DNA of 64,000 nt, taken from the NCBI RefSeq assembly GCF_002135375.1, contig NZ_NEGH01000002.1:124001-188000 (forward strand). The letters are read 5' to 3'. The first letter of the stretch is position 1. Each line of letters opens with the position of its first letter. The notes beneath the pieces are model-generated. The model saw only the letters and a list, made by a program, of their open reading frames with translations. It did no database searches and had not been told where the DNA came from. Below are positions 8,799 through 18,665 of this stretch, one piece after another. Source of the DNA: Acinetobacter sp. ANC 4558. GTDB lineage: Bacteria > Pseudomonadota > Gammaproteobacteria > Pseudomonadales > Moraxellaceae. The translations under genes were made by a program, and so were the position numbers.

Positions 8799-11633
8799 AT
8801 GACAGAGTCTACTCCCCATGTATATAGTAAATACTTATATACTGAACAAATTAGAAACTCTTTAACAAACATTAAGTATTTTTTACTTAGTCTTTGTTTT
8901 GTCAGCATCTATACCTATATCTTTTACTCTTTATTTTATGATTATTCTTCTTTATTTAATCTATGGTTTAATTTAACTGAATTTTTATTGTTGACTTGCC
9001 TATGCCTAACACAATTTAAGTTTAAACATAAAACGTATTTGATGAACAATGCTGACTATTGGATAAAATCAGTATGTATGATTATGGGTAGCATACTTGC
9101 TATCGGTATTATTATTCTTTATTTTTATTTACCTGTTTATGTCAATGAAGCATACAATTATCGTTCATTTGACCTATCTTTTATCATTATTTGTCTTAGT
9201 ACTATATTTGCTTTAACTTTTTTAAATCAAAAAAATAGTTATTTTCTTTTATTTTATATTCCTCTGATTTTACCTTTTCTATATATCCAGTTTTATCTTT
9301 TAATCGATTATGATAATCATTTTTCACTCTTTCTATTCACAGACATTATTTTATTTCTGGTTTTAATTTGTTCAAGTCTTTTTATTCAAACTCAAAAAAG
9401 ATTAACCCGAGTTCACTATAAAAACACCCTATTAACACGTCGTGTAATAGATCAAACTCAACAGAAAAAAATTCTGAATCAAAAACTTAGGGATGAAATA
9501 CAAAAATCTCAAACAATTGAGCGCCAACTATTTTTATATACTAAAGCACTCAAACATAATATTAAAAAATTAGATATAAAATCTACACAGCATAATCTTA
9601 GAAATATAAAATTCGATTTTATATTCACACATCATTATGCTCACTTAATTCTCTGGAATAAGAACATAAAGCATAACTTACAGCAGAATGAGCGTAAGCT
9701 TATTCATAATTTCAATGATCAAAATAAAAGCTTTGTACATTCTCCTGATTTTAAAAATTTTAAAGATGAGTTATTTAAGCAGCTACGTGGCTTAAGCCAT
9801 CAATTTGAAGCTAAATCTAAAATTCAACTCAGTGACAGAAAATGGTATTGGATACATGATATTAGTCGTGTGATTAATCGTTATACCAAAAACCCCTTCA
9901 CACTTCACATGGTTGACATTCAAAAAAATACTCATCATGAATGTTCAAATCAAGAGCGATTAAGACTTTCAGCGAGCGTCTTGCTCCAACAAGCTGCTGA
10001 AGGTATTTTTATCTTAAATCATGAATTACAATATATTGATGTCAATCCATTTTATGAACAACTTACAGGTTTTGATCAAACTCAACTGTTGGGGAAAAAC
10101 CTTTTTGCCATTGTTGAAAATCATCAAAAAAAACTACATCATTTTATAATAAATGAGGTGTTATCTACTGGTAAATATGACAATGAAATAACCGTGGTCT
10201 TTTTGTCTGGTCATAAACGTACATTAAGGCTACATATTAACGCGATTCAAGATGATCAAAATCAGGTGATTAATTATATCGGTATTGTTTCAGACTTAAC
10301 TGAAAAACGTTTACAAGAACAACGCCTTTCGTATTTAGAAAATTATGATGCATTAACAGATTTACCGAATAGATTTTACTATAATTATCAATTACATCAA
10401 TATTTAGTTAAGTATCAAGATGATCGTAGTAAAAAGTTAGCCATTATTCGACTTAATGTTGATCGTTTTAGACATTTAAATGAATATTTAACAGATCAAG
10501 GCGGAGATGAGTTTTTAAAACAACTCGCTCAACGTTTACGTATATGTAATAAAAAAGCACTCTTTCTCGCACATTTAAATGGTGACAATTTTGCAATTGT
10601 CTACGAGCTGTCAACACTTCAATCCTCTATACAACACATGTGTGAAAAAATCACCAAACAATTGGAAATTCCATTTCATATTAATGGTGAAGATCATGTG
10701 ATTACAGTTTCTATGGGCATCGCATTTTATCCAGAACATGGCAGACAAATTGATTACTTAAATAATTATGCAGAGCAAGCCTTAAATGAAGCGAAACGCT
10801 TAGGTGGCGATATGATTCGCATTTATAATTTTCAAACTGAATTATTCAATGAGCAAAATATTCAATTAGAAAGAGATTTAAAAAATGCAATAAAAAATGA
10901 AGAACTTTCTGTATATTATCAACCAAAGCTTTATTTTAAGGATTCGAAAATTCAAGGCTTTGAAGCTCTAGTACGTTGGAATCATCCAACTAAGGGCTTA
11001 ATTTACCCGAATACTTTTCTTCCAATTGCTGAACAAACCAGTCTAATTTCAGACATTGGGCAATTCGTGATTTTAAAAACTGCTGAACAATTACAAAAAT
11101 GGATTCAATTCGGATATGAAGATATCGTGATATCTTTAAATATTGTCGCGCAACAGCTTCATCGTGGTAGCTTATTAGATACAATTGATCGTGCATTAGA
11201 AAAATATCAAATTTCTGGAAGTAATATAGAACTTGAGATAACCGAATCCTCTTTGGTTGATAATTCAGATACGGTAAAAAATACACTTGATGAACTTATA
11301 AAACGAGATATACGCATTGCTCTTGATGATTTCGGAACTGGTTATTCTTCTCTTTCATATTTAACACAATTCCCTATTCGCACTTTAAAAATTGACCGCA
11401 GTTTTATTTCACACATTGGTCAACCTAAACAAGAAGCATTAGTCAGTGCCATTATTGCCATGGGAAAAGCAATGGGAATGACACTGGTTGCTGAAGGAGT
11501 TGAAACCGAAGAACAATTAGAATATCTATCAAAACATCAGTGTGATATTGCTCAAGGTTTTTTATTTTCAAAAGTGTTAACTGAAGAAGATGCGACTGCC
11601 TACTTAACTCAAAACTATCAGACTGAGTTATAG
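8799..11633 (+). CDS. Membrane PAS / degenerate GGDEF / EAL protein, probable c-di-GMP phosphodiesterase
   Basis: About 944 residues. The first 200 hold roughly six hydrophobic segments, then a charged, coiled-coil-like linker, a PAS domain (about residues 390-510), a GGDEF-family domain (about 515-675) and an EAL domain (about 690-940). The GGDEF signature position reads NGDNF, so cyclase activity is unlikely. The EAL domain is complete: EALVRW, the ITES glutamate, DDFGTGYSS, KIDRSF and AEGVET. I infer a membrane-bound sensor that degrades c-di-GMP, with the GGDEF-like domain perhaps binding GTP for regulation. The upstream in-frame start is a TTG, so the ATG at 8799 is preferred. Confidence 0.9.
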   Translation: MTESTPHVYSKYLYTEQIRNSLTNIKYFLLSLCFVSIYTYIFYSLFYDYSSLFNLWFNLTEFLLLTCLCLTQFKFKHKTYLMNNADYWIKSVCMIMGSILAIGIIILYFYLPVYVNEAYNYRSFDLSFIIICLSTIFALTFLNQKNSYFLLFYIPLILPFLYIQFYLLIDYDNHFSLFLFTDIILFLVLICSSLFIQTQKRLTRVHYKNTLLTRRVIDQTQQKKILNQKLRDEIQKSQTIERQLFLYTKALKHNIKKLDIKSTQHNLRNIKFDFIFTHHYAHLILWNKNIKHNLQQNERKLIHNFNDQNKSFVHSPDFKNFKDELFKQLRGLSHQFEAKSKIQLSDRKWYWIHDISRVINRYTKNPFTLHMVDIQKNTHHECSNQERLRLSASVLLQQAAEGIFILNHELQYIDVNPFYEQLTGFDQTQLLGKNLFAIVENHQKKLHHFIINEVLSTGKYDNEITVVFLSGHKRTLRLHINAIQDDQNQVINYIGIVSDLTEKRLQEQRLSYLENYDALTDLPNRFYYNYQLHQYLVKYQDDRSKKLAIIRLNVDRFRHLNEYLTDQGGDEFLKQLAQRLRICNKKALFLAHLNGDNFAIVYELSTLQSSIQHMCEKITKQLEIPFHINGEDHVITVSMGIAFYPEHGRQIDYLNNYAEQALNEAKRLGGDMIRIYNFQTELFNEQNIQLERDLKNAIKNEELSVYYQPKLYFKDSKIQGFEALVRWNHPTKGLIYPNTFLPIAEQTSLISDIGQFVILKTAEQLQKWIQFGYEDIVISLNIVAQQLHRGSLLDTIDRALEKYQISGSNIELEITESSLVDNSDTVKNTLDELIKRDIRIALDDFGTGYSSLSYLTQFPIRTLKIDRSFISHIGQPKQEALVSAIIAMGKAMGMTLVAEGVETEEQLEYLSKHQCDIAQGFLFSKVLTEEDATAYLTQNYQTEL

Positions 11634-11785
11634 CCAATAAATATCAAGAAAGCGTTATTATGAATAATAAAAGATAAAAAATACATTATTCGGGCTGTGA
11701 TTAAGCTAAGACTAATGATATATTCGAAAGCATTTCGCTAATCTTTACACGGGTTGGCATTACTTGTAAGACGAAAGAGATTCAG

Positions 11786-14065
11786 ATGGACGAGCAATCA
11801 TTAAAACAGCAAGCATTGTATTATCACGAGTTTCCAACGCCAGGAAAAATCAGTGTTACGCCAAGTAAACAACTGATTAATCAGCATGATTTAGCACTTG
11901 CGTATTCTCCTGGTGTTGCAGCACCTTGTTTGGAAATTGAAAAGGATCCATCAAAGGCTGCACTCTATACTGCACGAGGAAACTTAGTTGCAGTAATTAG
12001 TAATGGTACTGCTGTATTAGGATTAGGTAATATTGGACCTTTAGCTTCTAAACCTGTAATGGAAGGTAAAGGCGTACTTTTCAAAAAGTTTGCGGGTGTT
12101 GATGTTTTTGACATCGAAATTGCTGAAAACGATCCAGATAAAATTGTTGAAATCGTGGCTGCTCTTGAACCAACATTTGGTGGTATTAACTTAGAAGATA
12201 TTAAAGCACCTGAATGTTTCTATATTGAAAAGAAACTTCGTGAACGCATGAATATCCCTGTATTCCATGATGATCAGCATGGGACATCGATCATTGTAGG
12301 TTCTGCACTTTTAAATGCCTTACAACTAAATGGCAAAAAAATTGAAGATATCAAAATCATTGCTTCTGGTGCAGGTGCAGCAGCACTTTCTTGCTTAGAT
12401 TTACTTTGCGCATTAGGTGTTCAAAAAGAAAATATTATCGTTGCTGATTCACGTGGTCTATTAACGACAAAACGTGAAGGATTAGATGATTCTAAAAAGC
12501 GTTATGTACAAGACATTGAAGGCACACAATTAACAGATGTTATTGCTGATGCAGATATGTTCCTTGGTCTTTCTGCACCTGGTATTTTGACCCCCGAAAT
12601 GGTCAAAGTTATGGCAAAAGACCCAATTGTTTTTGCACTTGCAAATCCAGATCCAGAAATCTTACCAGAACATGCACATCAAGTTCGTGATGATGTGATT
12701 ATGGCAACAGGTCGTTCAGATTATCCAAACCAAGTAAATAATGCTCTTTGTTTCCCATATATCTTCCGTGGTGCACTTGATGTAGGTGCAACAACAATTA
12801 ATGAAGAAATGAAAATTGCCTGTGTACATGCAATTGCACGTATGGCACATATTGAAGCAGATGCAGCATCTTATGGTGAAAAATCCGCTTCATTTGGTCG
12901 TGATTATTTGATTCCACGCCCACTTGATCAGCGCTTGATTCTTGAAATTGCACCTGCAATTGCACAAGCAGCAATGGATTCTGGTGTTGCGACACGTCCA
13001 ATTGAAGATTTTTCTGCATATCGTCAACGTTTATCTGAATTTGTTTATAATTCAGCATTCATGATGAAACCTATTTTTGCACAAGCAAAAGCAGATCCTA
13101 AACGAATCGCTTATGCTGAAGGTGAAGACTTACGCGTACTTCGTGCTGCTCAAATTGCTGTAGATGAAGGTTTAGCAAAACCAATTCTTGTTGGTCGTAC
13201 AGCGGTAATCGAAGCGAATATCAAAAAATTAGGCTTACGTCTTGCACATGGTGAAAATATCACCATTGTCGATCAAGAAAAAAATCCTGATTATGAAAAA
13301 TTTGCTGATGATTATTACCAAATTATGCAGCGTAAAGGTGTCACACCTGAATACGCACAGCGTGAAGCTCGTCGACGCTCTACACTCATTGCATCAATGT
13401 TAGTTAAACATGGTTTAGCTGATGGTATGTTATGTGGTACTTATTCAAGTTACGATATCCATTTAGATTTCGTGAGCAATGTAATTGGCAAACAAGAAGG
13501 TCGTAATACATTCTTTACGTTAAATGCATTGATGCTTGAAGACCGTAACTTATTTATTGCTGACACTTATGTCAATACGAACCCAACTGCTGAACAACTG
13601 GCTGAAATGACCATTTTAGCGGCTGAAGAAGTTCGTCGTTTTGGTATTACGCCACGTATCGCTTTATTGTCACACTCAAGTTTTGGTTCAGACCAAAATG
13701 ATACAAGTGCACAAAAAATGCGTAAAGTGTATGAAATTTTAAATGAAATTGCACCAGAACTTGAAGTTGAAGGTGAAATGCATGGTGATGCAGCATTAGA
13801 TGAAAATATTCGTCATTTTGCATTCCCTAATACGCGTTTCAAAGGTTCTGCAAACTTACTTATTATGCCAAACCTTGATGCGGCAAATATTTCGTTTAAC
13901 CTCTTAAAATCAACTTCTGGTAATAATGTTACCATTGGTCCAATTCTTTTAGGTGCTGCAAAGCCAGTTCATATTTTAACACCAACAGCGACAACACGCC
14001 GTGTGGTAAATATGACAGCATTAACAGTTGCTGAAATTCAAGAATATGAGAAAAATGCACTATAA
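11786..14065 (+). CDS. maeB: NADP-dependent malic enzyme with phosphotransacetylase-like domain
   Basis: The 759-residue protein has an N-terminal malic enzyme region (about 1-430), with [20 protein letters not shown] and the nucleotide-binding [12 protein letters not shown]-terminal phosphate-acetyltransferase-like region (about 430-759) follows. MaeB enzymes oxidatively decarboxylate malate to pyruvate and make NADPH, and the PTA-like tail binds acetyl-CoA as an allosteric domain. Length matches the MaeB class. AAAGAGA lies before the ATG. It is followed by a strong hairpin that abuts the next gene. Confidence 0.95.
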   Translation: MDEQSLKQQALYYHEFPTPGKISVTPSKQLINQHDLALAYSPGVAAPCLEIEKDPSKAALYTARGNLVAVISNGTAVLGLGNIGPLASKPVMEGKGVLFKKFAGVDVFDIEIAENDPDKIVEIVAALEPTFGGINLEDIKAPECFYIEKKLRERMNIPVFHDDQHGTSIIVGSALLNALQLNGKKIEDIKIIASGAGAAALSCLDLLCALGVQKENIIVADSRGLLTTKREGLDDSKKRYVQDIEGTQLTDVIADADMFLGLSAPGILTPEMVKVMAKDPIVFALANPDPEILPEHAHQVRDDVIMATGRSDYPNQVNNALCFPYIFRGALDVGATTINEEMKIACVHAIARMAHIEADAASYGEKSASFGRDYLIPRPLDQRLILEIAPAIAQAAMDSGVATRPIEDFSAYRQRLSEFVYNSAFMMKPIFAQAKADPKRIAYAEGEDLRVLRAAQIAVDEGLAKPILVGRTAVIEANIKKLGLRLAHGENITIVDQEKNPDYEKFADDYYQIMQRKGVTPEYAQREARRRSTLIASMLVKHGLADGMLCGTYSSYDIHLDFVSNVIGKQEGRNTFFTLNALMLEDRNLFIADTYVNTNPTAEQLAEMTILAAEEVRRFGITPRIALLSHSSFGSDQNDTSAQKMRKVYEILNEIAPELEVEGEMHGDAALDENIRHFAFPNTRFKGSANLLIMPNLDAANISFNLLKSTSGNNVTIGPILLGAAKPVHILTPTATTRRVVNMTALTVAEIQEYEKNAL

Positions 14066-14097
14066 GTGAATATTTTCTCAACATTTTGATACTTGAG

Positions 14098-14144
14098 AAA
14101 ACCTCTATTCTGTAGCATGATGCTTACAAGAATAGAGGTTTTTT
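14098..14144 (+). terminator. Terminator of maeB, overlapping the cca translation start
   Basis: The arms AAAACCTCTATTCT (14098-14111) and AGAATAGAGGTTTT (14129-14142) pair, with a smaller pairing inside the loop, and end in a run of T. The right arm contains AGAGG (14134-14138), which is also the only plausible ribosome binding site of cca (ATG at 14146). Confidence 0.8.
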
Positions 14145-14145
14145 C

Positions 14146-15393
14146 ATGCAAGTTTATTTAGTAGGCGGCGCAGTTCGAGACCATTTACTTGGTTACCCTT
14201 ATCACGAAAAAGATTATGTTGTTGTCGGCGCTACACCCGATCAACTTTTAGCCCTTGGGTATCAACCAGTGGGTAAAGATTTCCCTGTTTTTTTACACCC
14301 AGAAAGCAAAGATGAATATGCACTTGCGCGGACTGAAAGAAAATCTGGGCAGGGATATCATGGTTTTGAGTTTCATACTGACCCAAACGTTACCTTAGAA
14401 GAAGATTTAATTCGACGAGATCTCACGATTAATGCAATTGCGATGGATCATAATGGAAATATTTATGATCCATATTCAGGACAGCAAGACTTAAAAAATA
14501 AAGTTCTGCGTCATGTTTCAAATGCATTTATTGAAGATCCCCTACGTGTATTACGTATAGCGCGATTTGCTGCCCGATATAAAGCAATTGGATTTACGGT
14601 CGCACCAGAAACTTTAATACTCATGCAACAACTCACTGAGTCAGGTGAATTAAATGCATTAACTCCCGAACGTGTCTGGAAAGAAACCTCTCGTGCGCTC
14701 ATGGAAAAACATGCAGATGAATATTTCGAAGTGTTACGCACCTGTGGCGCCCTGAAAGTACTATTTCCTGAAATTGATGCATTATACGGCATTCCACAAC
14801 GTCCAGAGTATCATCCTGAGATTGACTGTGGCATTCACACGATGATGTCTGTACAACAGGCATGTGCAGCAAACTACTCATTAGAAGTTCGTTTTGCGGT
14901 ACTATTACATGATTTAGGCAAGGCACTAACGCCAAAAAGTGAACTTCCTCGACATATCATGCATGAAGAACGTGGGATTCAATTGGTCATTAATGTATGT
15001 GATCGATTAAAAGTACCGACAAATACCAAACAACTTGCATTATCTGTTTGTAAAGAACATTTAAAATGTCATCAAGCCTTACAATTAAAACCTGGAACCC
15101 TATGGCGACTATTGCAACGTTTAGATGTCCTAAGGCGTCCAGAGCGTGTAGAAGCATTTATACAAGCATGTGAATGCGATGCACGAGGTCGTTTAGGTTT
15201 AGAAAATCGGGATTATCCTCAAGCAAAATTTATGTTAGATGCAATGAAGATTGTGCGTCAGATTAAAGCACAAGATTTACCCATTGAAATTAGAGGCCCT
15301 GAAATTGGTGAATTGCTCATTAAAAAGAGAATTGATGCTCTAACTCAGTTTAAAAAACAAACTGAAATTGAACCAAATTGTTCTAATTCTTAA
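14146..15393 (+). CDS. cca: CCA tRNA nucleotidyltransferase with HD domain
   Basis: This 415-residue enzyme adds or repairs the 3' CCA end of tRNA. The N-terminal nucleotidyltransferase motif is GGAVRDHLLG...KDYVVVG, followed by EEDLIRRDLTINAIA and EDPLRVLRIARFAARY. A C-terminal HD phosphohydrolase motif, FAVLLHDLGK, is typical of the multifunctional gammaproteobacterial form (E. coli Cca has 412 residues). The ATG begins two bases after the T run of the maeB terminator, so the ribosome binding site is inside that hairpin. Confidence 0.96.
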   Translation: MQVYLVGGAVRDHLLGYPYHEKDYVVVGATPDQLLALGYQPVGKDFPVFLHPESKDEYALARTERKSGQGYHGFEFHTDPNVTLEEDLIRRDLTINAIAMDHNGNIYDPYSGQQDLKNKVLRHVSNAFIEDPLRVLRIARFAARYKAIGFTVAPETLILMQQLTESGELNALTPERVWKETSRALMEKHADEYFEVLRTCGALKVLFPEIDALYGIPQRPEYHPEIDCGIHTMMSVQQACAANYSLEVRFAVLLHDLGKALTPKSELPRHIMHEERGIQLVINVCDRLKVPTNTKQLALSVCKEHLKCHQALQLKPGTLWRLLQRLDVLRRPERVEAFIQACECDARGRLGLENRDYPQAKFMLDAMKIVRQIKAQDLPIEIRGPEIGELLIKKRIDALTQFKKQTEIEPNCSNS

Positions 15394-15575
15394 CGAGCAC
15401 GTTATTCTTATAACCAAGAACAGTTCAGGCAAATAAGTCTATAATTTGCCTTAATTACTTTTTAGCAAAAATCTGATCTTAACCAGCCTTTTTCATCTTA
15501 TTTTTTATTGATATATCCTGCTTGCTCTACAAGCACCTTACTGATTCAACGTTAAATATTATTTTTATCTCAAAT

Positions 15576-15603
15576 AAAAAGAGTCTCCAAAGAGACTCTT
15601 TTT
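15576..15603. terminator. Bidirectional terminator between cca and the GAPDH gene
   Basis: AAAAAGAGTCTC (15576-15587) and GAGACTCTTTTT (15592-15603) form a perfect 12-base-pair stem with loop CAAA. It lies between convergent genes. Confidence 0.85.
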
Positions 15604-15641
15604 ACAATAAAATCATGCCTAAATAAGCATAAAATTATAAA

Positions 15642-17099
15642 TTATGCATTTTTTTCCGCAGGGACTTTTGCATAACGTACGCCACTCATTTGCTCAGCAA
15701 TACGCAGTACTTGGCAGCTATAACCGACTTCATTATCGTACCAGACATAAGCTGTTAAACGATTACCTGAAGTAATTGTTGCTTGTGCATCAAAGACACC
15801 TGCTGTACGTGATCCAATGAAATCTGAAGATACAACTTCCGTTGAGTTTGTATAACCGATTTGACCTTGTAAGTTAGAATAAATTGAAATTTGACGAATA
15901 TATTCATTCACTTCATCGCGATCAACTTCTTTGTCTAACGTTAGATTTAAAATTGCAAGTGAAACGTTTGGTGTTGGTACACGTACTGAATTACCCGTTA
16001 ATTTACCTTTAAGTCCTGGTAATGCTTTAGCAACAGCTTTAGCAGCACCAGTTTCAGTAATCACCATGTTTAATGTTGCAGCACGACCACGGCGATCAGC
16101 TTTATGATAGTTATCAATTAAGTTCTGGTCATTGGTAAATGAATGAACAGTTTCTACATGACCATTGATCACTTTATATTTGTCATCAATCACTTTTAAT
16201 GTTGGTGTAATAGCATTTGTCGTGCAACTTGCAGCAGAGATAATTTTATCTTCATCTAAAATGTCTGCATTATTCACACCAAATACAACGTTCTTCATTT
16301 CACCTTTGCCAGGTGCGGTTAAAATAACACGTGCTGCGCCTGGACATTGAAGATGTAATGCAAGACCTTCAGCATCACGCCATTTACCTGTATTATCAAT
16401 CACCAATGCATTTTGAATTCCATAAGCCGTATAATCGACTTCAGATGGGCTAGATGCATAAATAACTTTAATAAATTGACCATTGGCAATGATCGCTTCA
16501 TTCTCTTCATCTACTGAAATTGTGCCTGAGAATGAACCATGAATAGAATCACGACGTAATAACGAAGCACGCTTTTCTAAATCGCCATCTGATGATTTAC
16601 GTACAACAATCGCTTTTAAACTTAAACCACGCCCTAAACCCGATTGACCAATCATTAAACGTGCAAGAATACGTCCAATACGTCCAAAGCCGTATAATAC
16701 AACATCTCTATTCTCTACTGCTGTCGCATTGCCTTTTAAAGTTTCAACTGCTTCTGCAACAAATGCATCGACATCGCCACCTTTTTCTTTAAATTCAACA
16801 GCAAGTTTACCTAAGTCAACTTCACCCGTACCAATGTTCTCTAGTTTTGCTAAAGCTTCTAAAATTGGGAAAGTATTTACAACAGAAAGTTCAACGTCCA
16901 TCATACGTGTACGACGATGCGCTTTTAGAATTTGGATTACAGAACGGTTAACTAAAGAACGGCCATAAACCGAAGTTACAATATTTTTTTCGCGGTATAA
17001 ATTACCGATCAAAGCAATCATTTTTTCCGCAATTTCTTCGCGGTTTTCCCAACGACCTTGATGCTCTGCGTGTAGGGCGATAATTGTCTCTTTGCTCAC
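15642..17099 (-). CDS. Glyceraldehyde-3-phosphate dehydrogenase, long form
   Basis: This is a 485-residue GAPDH with an N-terminal extension of about 130 residues before the NAD-binding YGFGRIGR motif. The catalytic Cys is in SAASCTTNAITP, and the C-terminal WYDNEVGYSCQ is canonical. It oxidises and phosphorylates glyceraldehyde 3-phosphate to 1,3-bisphosphoglycerate, or works in reverse during gluconeogenesis. Similar long GAPDHs occur in Pseudomonas, and the extension has no function I can name. The start is GTG at 17099, with AGAGGAC upstream. Confidence 0.93.
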   Translation of the reverse strand: MSKETIIALHAEHQGRWENREEIAEKMIALIGNLYREKNIVTSVYGRSLVNRSVIQILKAHRRTRMMDVELSVVNTFPILEALAKLENIGTGEVDLGKLAVEFKEKGGDVDAFVAEAVETLKGNATAVENRDVVLYGFGRIGRILARLMIGQSGLGRGLSLKAIVVRKSSDGDLEKRASLLRRDSIHGSFSGTISVDEENEAIIANGQFIKVIYASSPSEVDYTAYGIQNALVIDNTGKWRDAEGLALHLQCPGAARVILTAPGKGEMKNVVFGVNNADILDEDKIISAASCTTNAITPTLKVIDDKYKVINGHVETVHSFTNDQNLIDNYHKADRRGRAATLNMVITETGAAKAVAKALPGLKGKLTGNSVRVPTPNVSLAILNLTLDKEVDRDEVNEYIRQISIYSNLQGQIGYTNSTEVVSSDFIGSRTAGVFDAQATITSGNRLTAYVWYDNEVGYSCQVLRIAEQMSGVRYAKVPAEKNA

Positions 17100-17401
17100 A
17101 GATACGTCCTCTAATTAATAATGTCTATGCATAAATTTTAAACCCCATAATTGTAAAGGAATTATCAAAAATAATGAATCAAAAGCGTATACCTATTTAT
17201 CTATTTTGTAATATATTCAGTATAAAATCTGAAAATAGTTGTAATTTTTTATTTTTTATTAAAGATTAGTTTATAAAATAAAAACAATATAGTAGAAATA
17301 CTTACACGTTTGAATTGAACTATCCATTTCACTACCAACAATTTAACCTTTGATTTTATGTAAATAAAAATGAAAAGATCTGTATTTATGCGATAAATAA
17401 C
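17100..17401. other. AT-rich intergenic region
   Basis: It holds the promoter of the GAPDH gene and the 3' flank of the RarD-like gene. I see no convincing promoter hexamers, hairpins or small genes. Confidence 0.3.
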
Positions 17402-18337
17402 CTACTTCTTTGCCAAATCTTGATTTAATTTTTCAATATTAAGTTTTAATTTTTTTTGCTTGTTAATTTCTTTTAATACATGTACAGCACCTTCAATGGC
17501 AAGCAATAAAACTGCGAGCCAAATTGGAATATACGTCAACCACTCTTCTGTGCTCACGCGTTCTCCCATAATAATTGATGCCAATGCCAATAAAACAGGT
17601 TCTAAATAACTGAGTAATCCAAAAATAACAAAAGGTAAAAGTCGGCTTGCAAGAATATAGCTTCCTAAGCCCATAGCACTCAAGAACCCTAATCCTATAA
17701 TTGATAAAATTAAATATGGAAGTGAGGCAATAATGACGAGACTATCACTATACAAAAAAGCTAAATAGATGGACATCGGAATAATTAAACATAAATCCCA
17801 CCAAAAACCACCTAAATGATCAGTTTTATAAAAACGACGTAAGAAAAAATAAATTGGATAAGCAACCGCAACATACACAGTTTCCCATGCAATACTGCCG
17901 ATGCGCCAAACCTCATGTCCTACACCAATAACGGCTAACACTACTGCAATGATTTGTAAATTGGATAATTTTTCTTTATATAAAATACAACCGACTAACA
18001 CCATAATTAAAGGCAATAAGAAATAACCCAATGAAACGGCTAATCCTCGACCATTTATAGGTCCCCATAAAAATAGCCAAAGCTGAGAGGTACATAATAC
18101 CGAACTCAATAAAAGCCAAATAATCAAACGTGGATTTTCCTTCACCCGCTGAACAATTTGTTTGATATATTTTAAATCACCAATCCACCACATAAATAAA
18201 GTTAATAAGGGTAATGTGGATAACATACGCCAAGCAAACACTTCCTCACTATTAAGTGGCTTTAAAAATTGGGCATAAAAAAATAAAACGCCAAAAGTAA
18301 TTGATGCCAATATAGACAATGCAACGCCCTTGTACAT
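17402..18337 (-). CDS. RarD-type EamA/DMT permease
   Basis: This 311-residue, very hydrophobic protein has about ten membrane segments in two repeated halves. The opening KGVALSILASITFGVLFFY, the SEEVFAWRML segment and the SQLWLFLWGPINGRGLAVSLGYFLLPL region match the RarD/CmlR branch of the drug/metabolite transporter superfamily. RarD homologues are predicted exporters and their substrate is not established. A strong GAGGTGAAAG precedes the ATG. The C-terminus is Lys-rich and probably cytoplasmic. The gene appears to be transcribed alone. Confidence 0.85.
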   Translation of the reverse strand: MYKGVALSILASITFGVLFFYAQFLKPLNSEEVFAWRMLSTLPLLTLFMWWIGDLKYIKQIVQRVKENPRLIIWLLLSSVLCTSQLWLFLWGPINGRGLAVSLGYFLLPLIMVLVGCILYKEKLSNLQIIAVVLAVIGVGHEVWRIGSIAWETVYVAVAYPIYFFLRRFYKTDHLGGFWWDLCLIIPMSIYLAFLYSDSLVIIASLPYLILSIIGLGFLSAMGLGSYILASRLLPFVIFGLLSYLEPVLLALASIIMGERVSTEEWLTYIPIWLAVLLLAIEGAVHVLKEINKQKKLKLNIEKLNQDLAKK

Positions 18338-18665
18338 CTTTCACCTCAAATTCAGTTTAAAGCTAAAACTGGAATAGTATTCGTTTATAATTTTCGAATT
18401 ATACATGAGGTTTCAAATTATTTAGCATTTGATATACCAATATATGTATCACTACAAATCGGATAATTTACGACTTAGTTTCTTCTTCTAATTTTGATCT
18501 AAGTATCGTTACTATTATTATATCTTGTATCTAAATATAAACATTAAGCATCTTTTCATCAAATCGACATATTCATGCTTCTGTAAAACAACTTAATCAA
18601 TTATGAGGATGTCATTGATTCCAGTTCTATTTCATCCTCAAAACTTATCCAATCTTATCCCATAT
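18338..18665. other. Intergenic region between uvrB and the rarD-like gene
   Basis: It contains one hairpin, TGAGGATG (18604-18611) with CATCCTCA (18633-18640), downstream of uvrB, which may be its terminator although the T tract is poor. I see nothing else. Confidence 0.35.

Noticed and set aside
10498..10515. GGDEF pentapeptide as evidence for an active diguanylate cyclase
   Set aside because: It is in the helix before the catalytic loop. The loop itself reads NGDNF.
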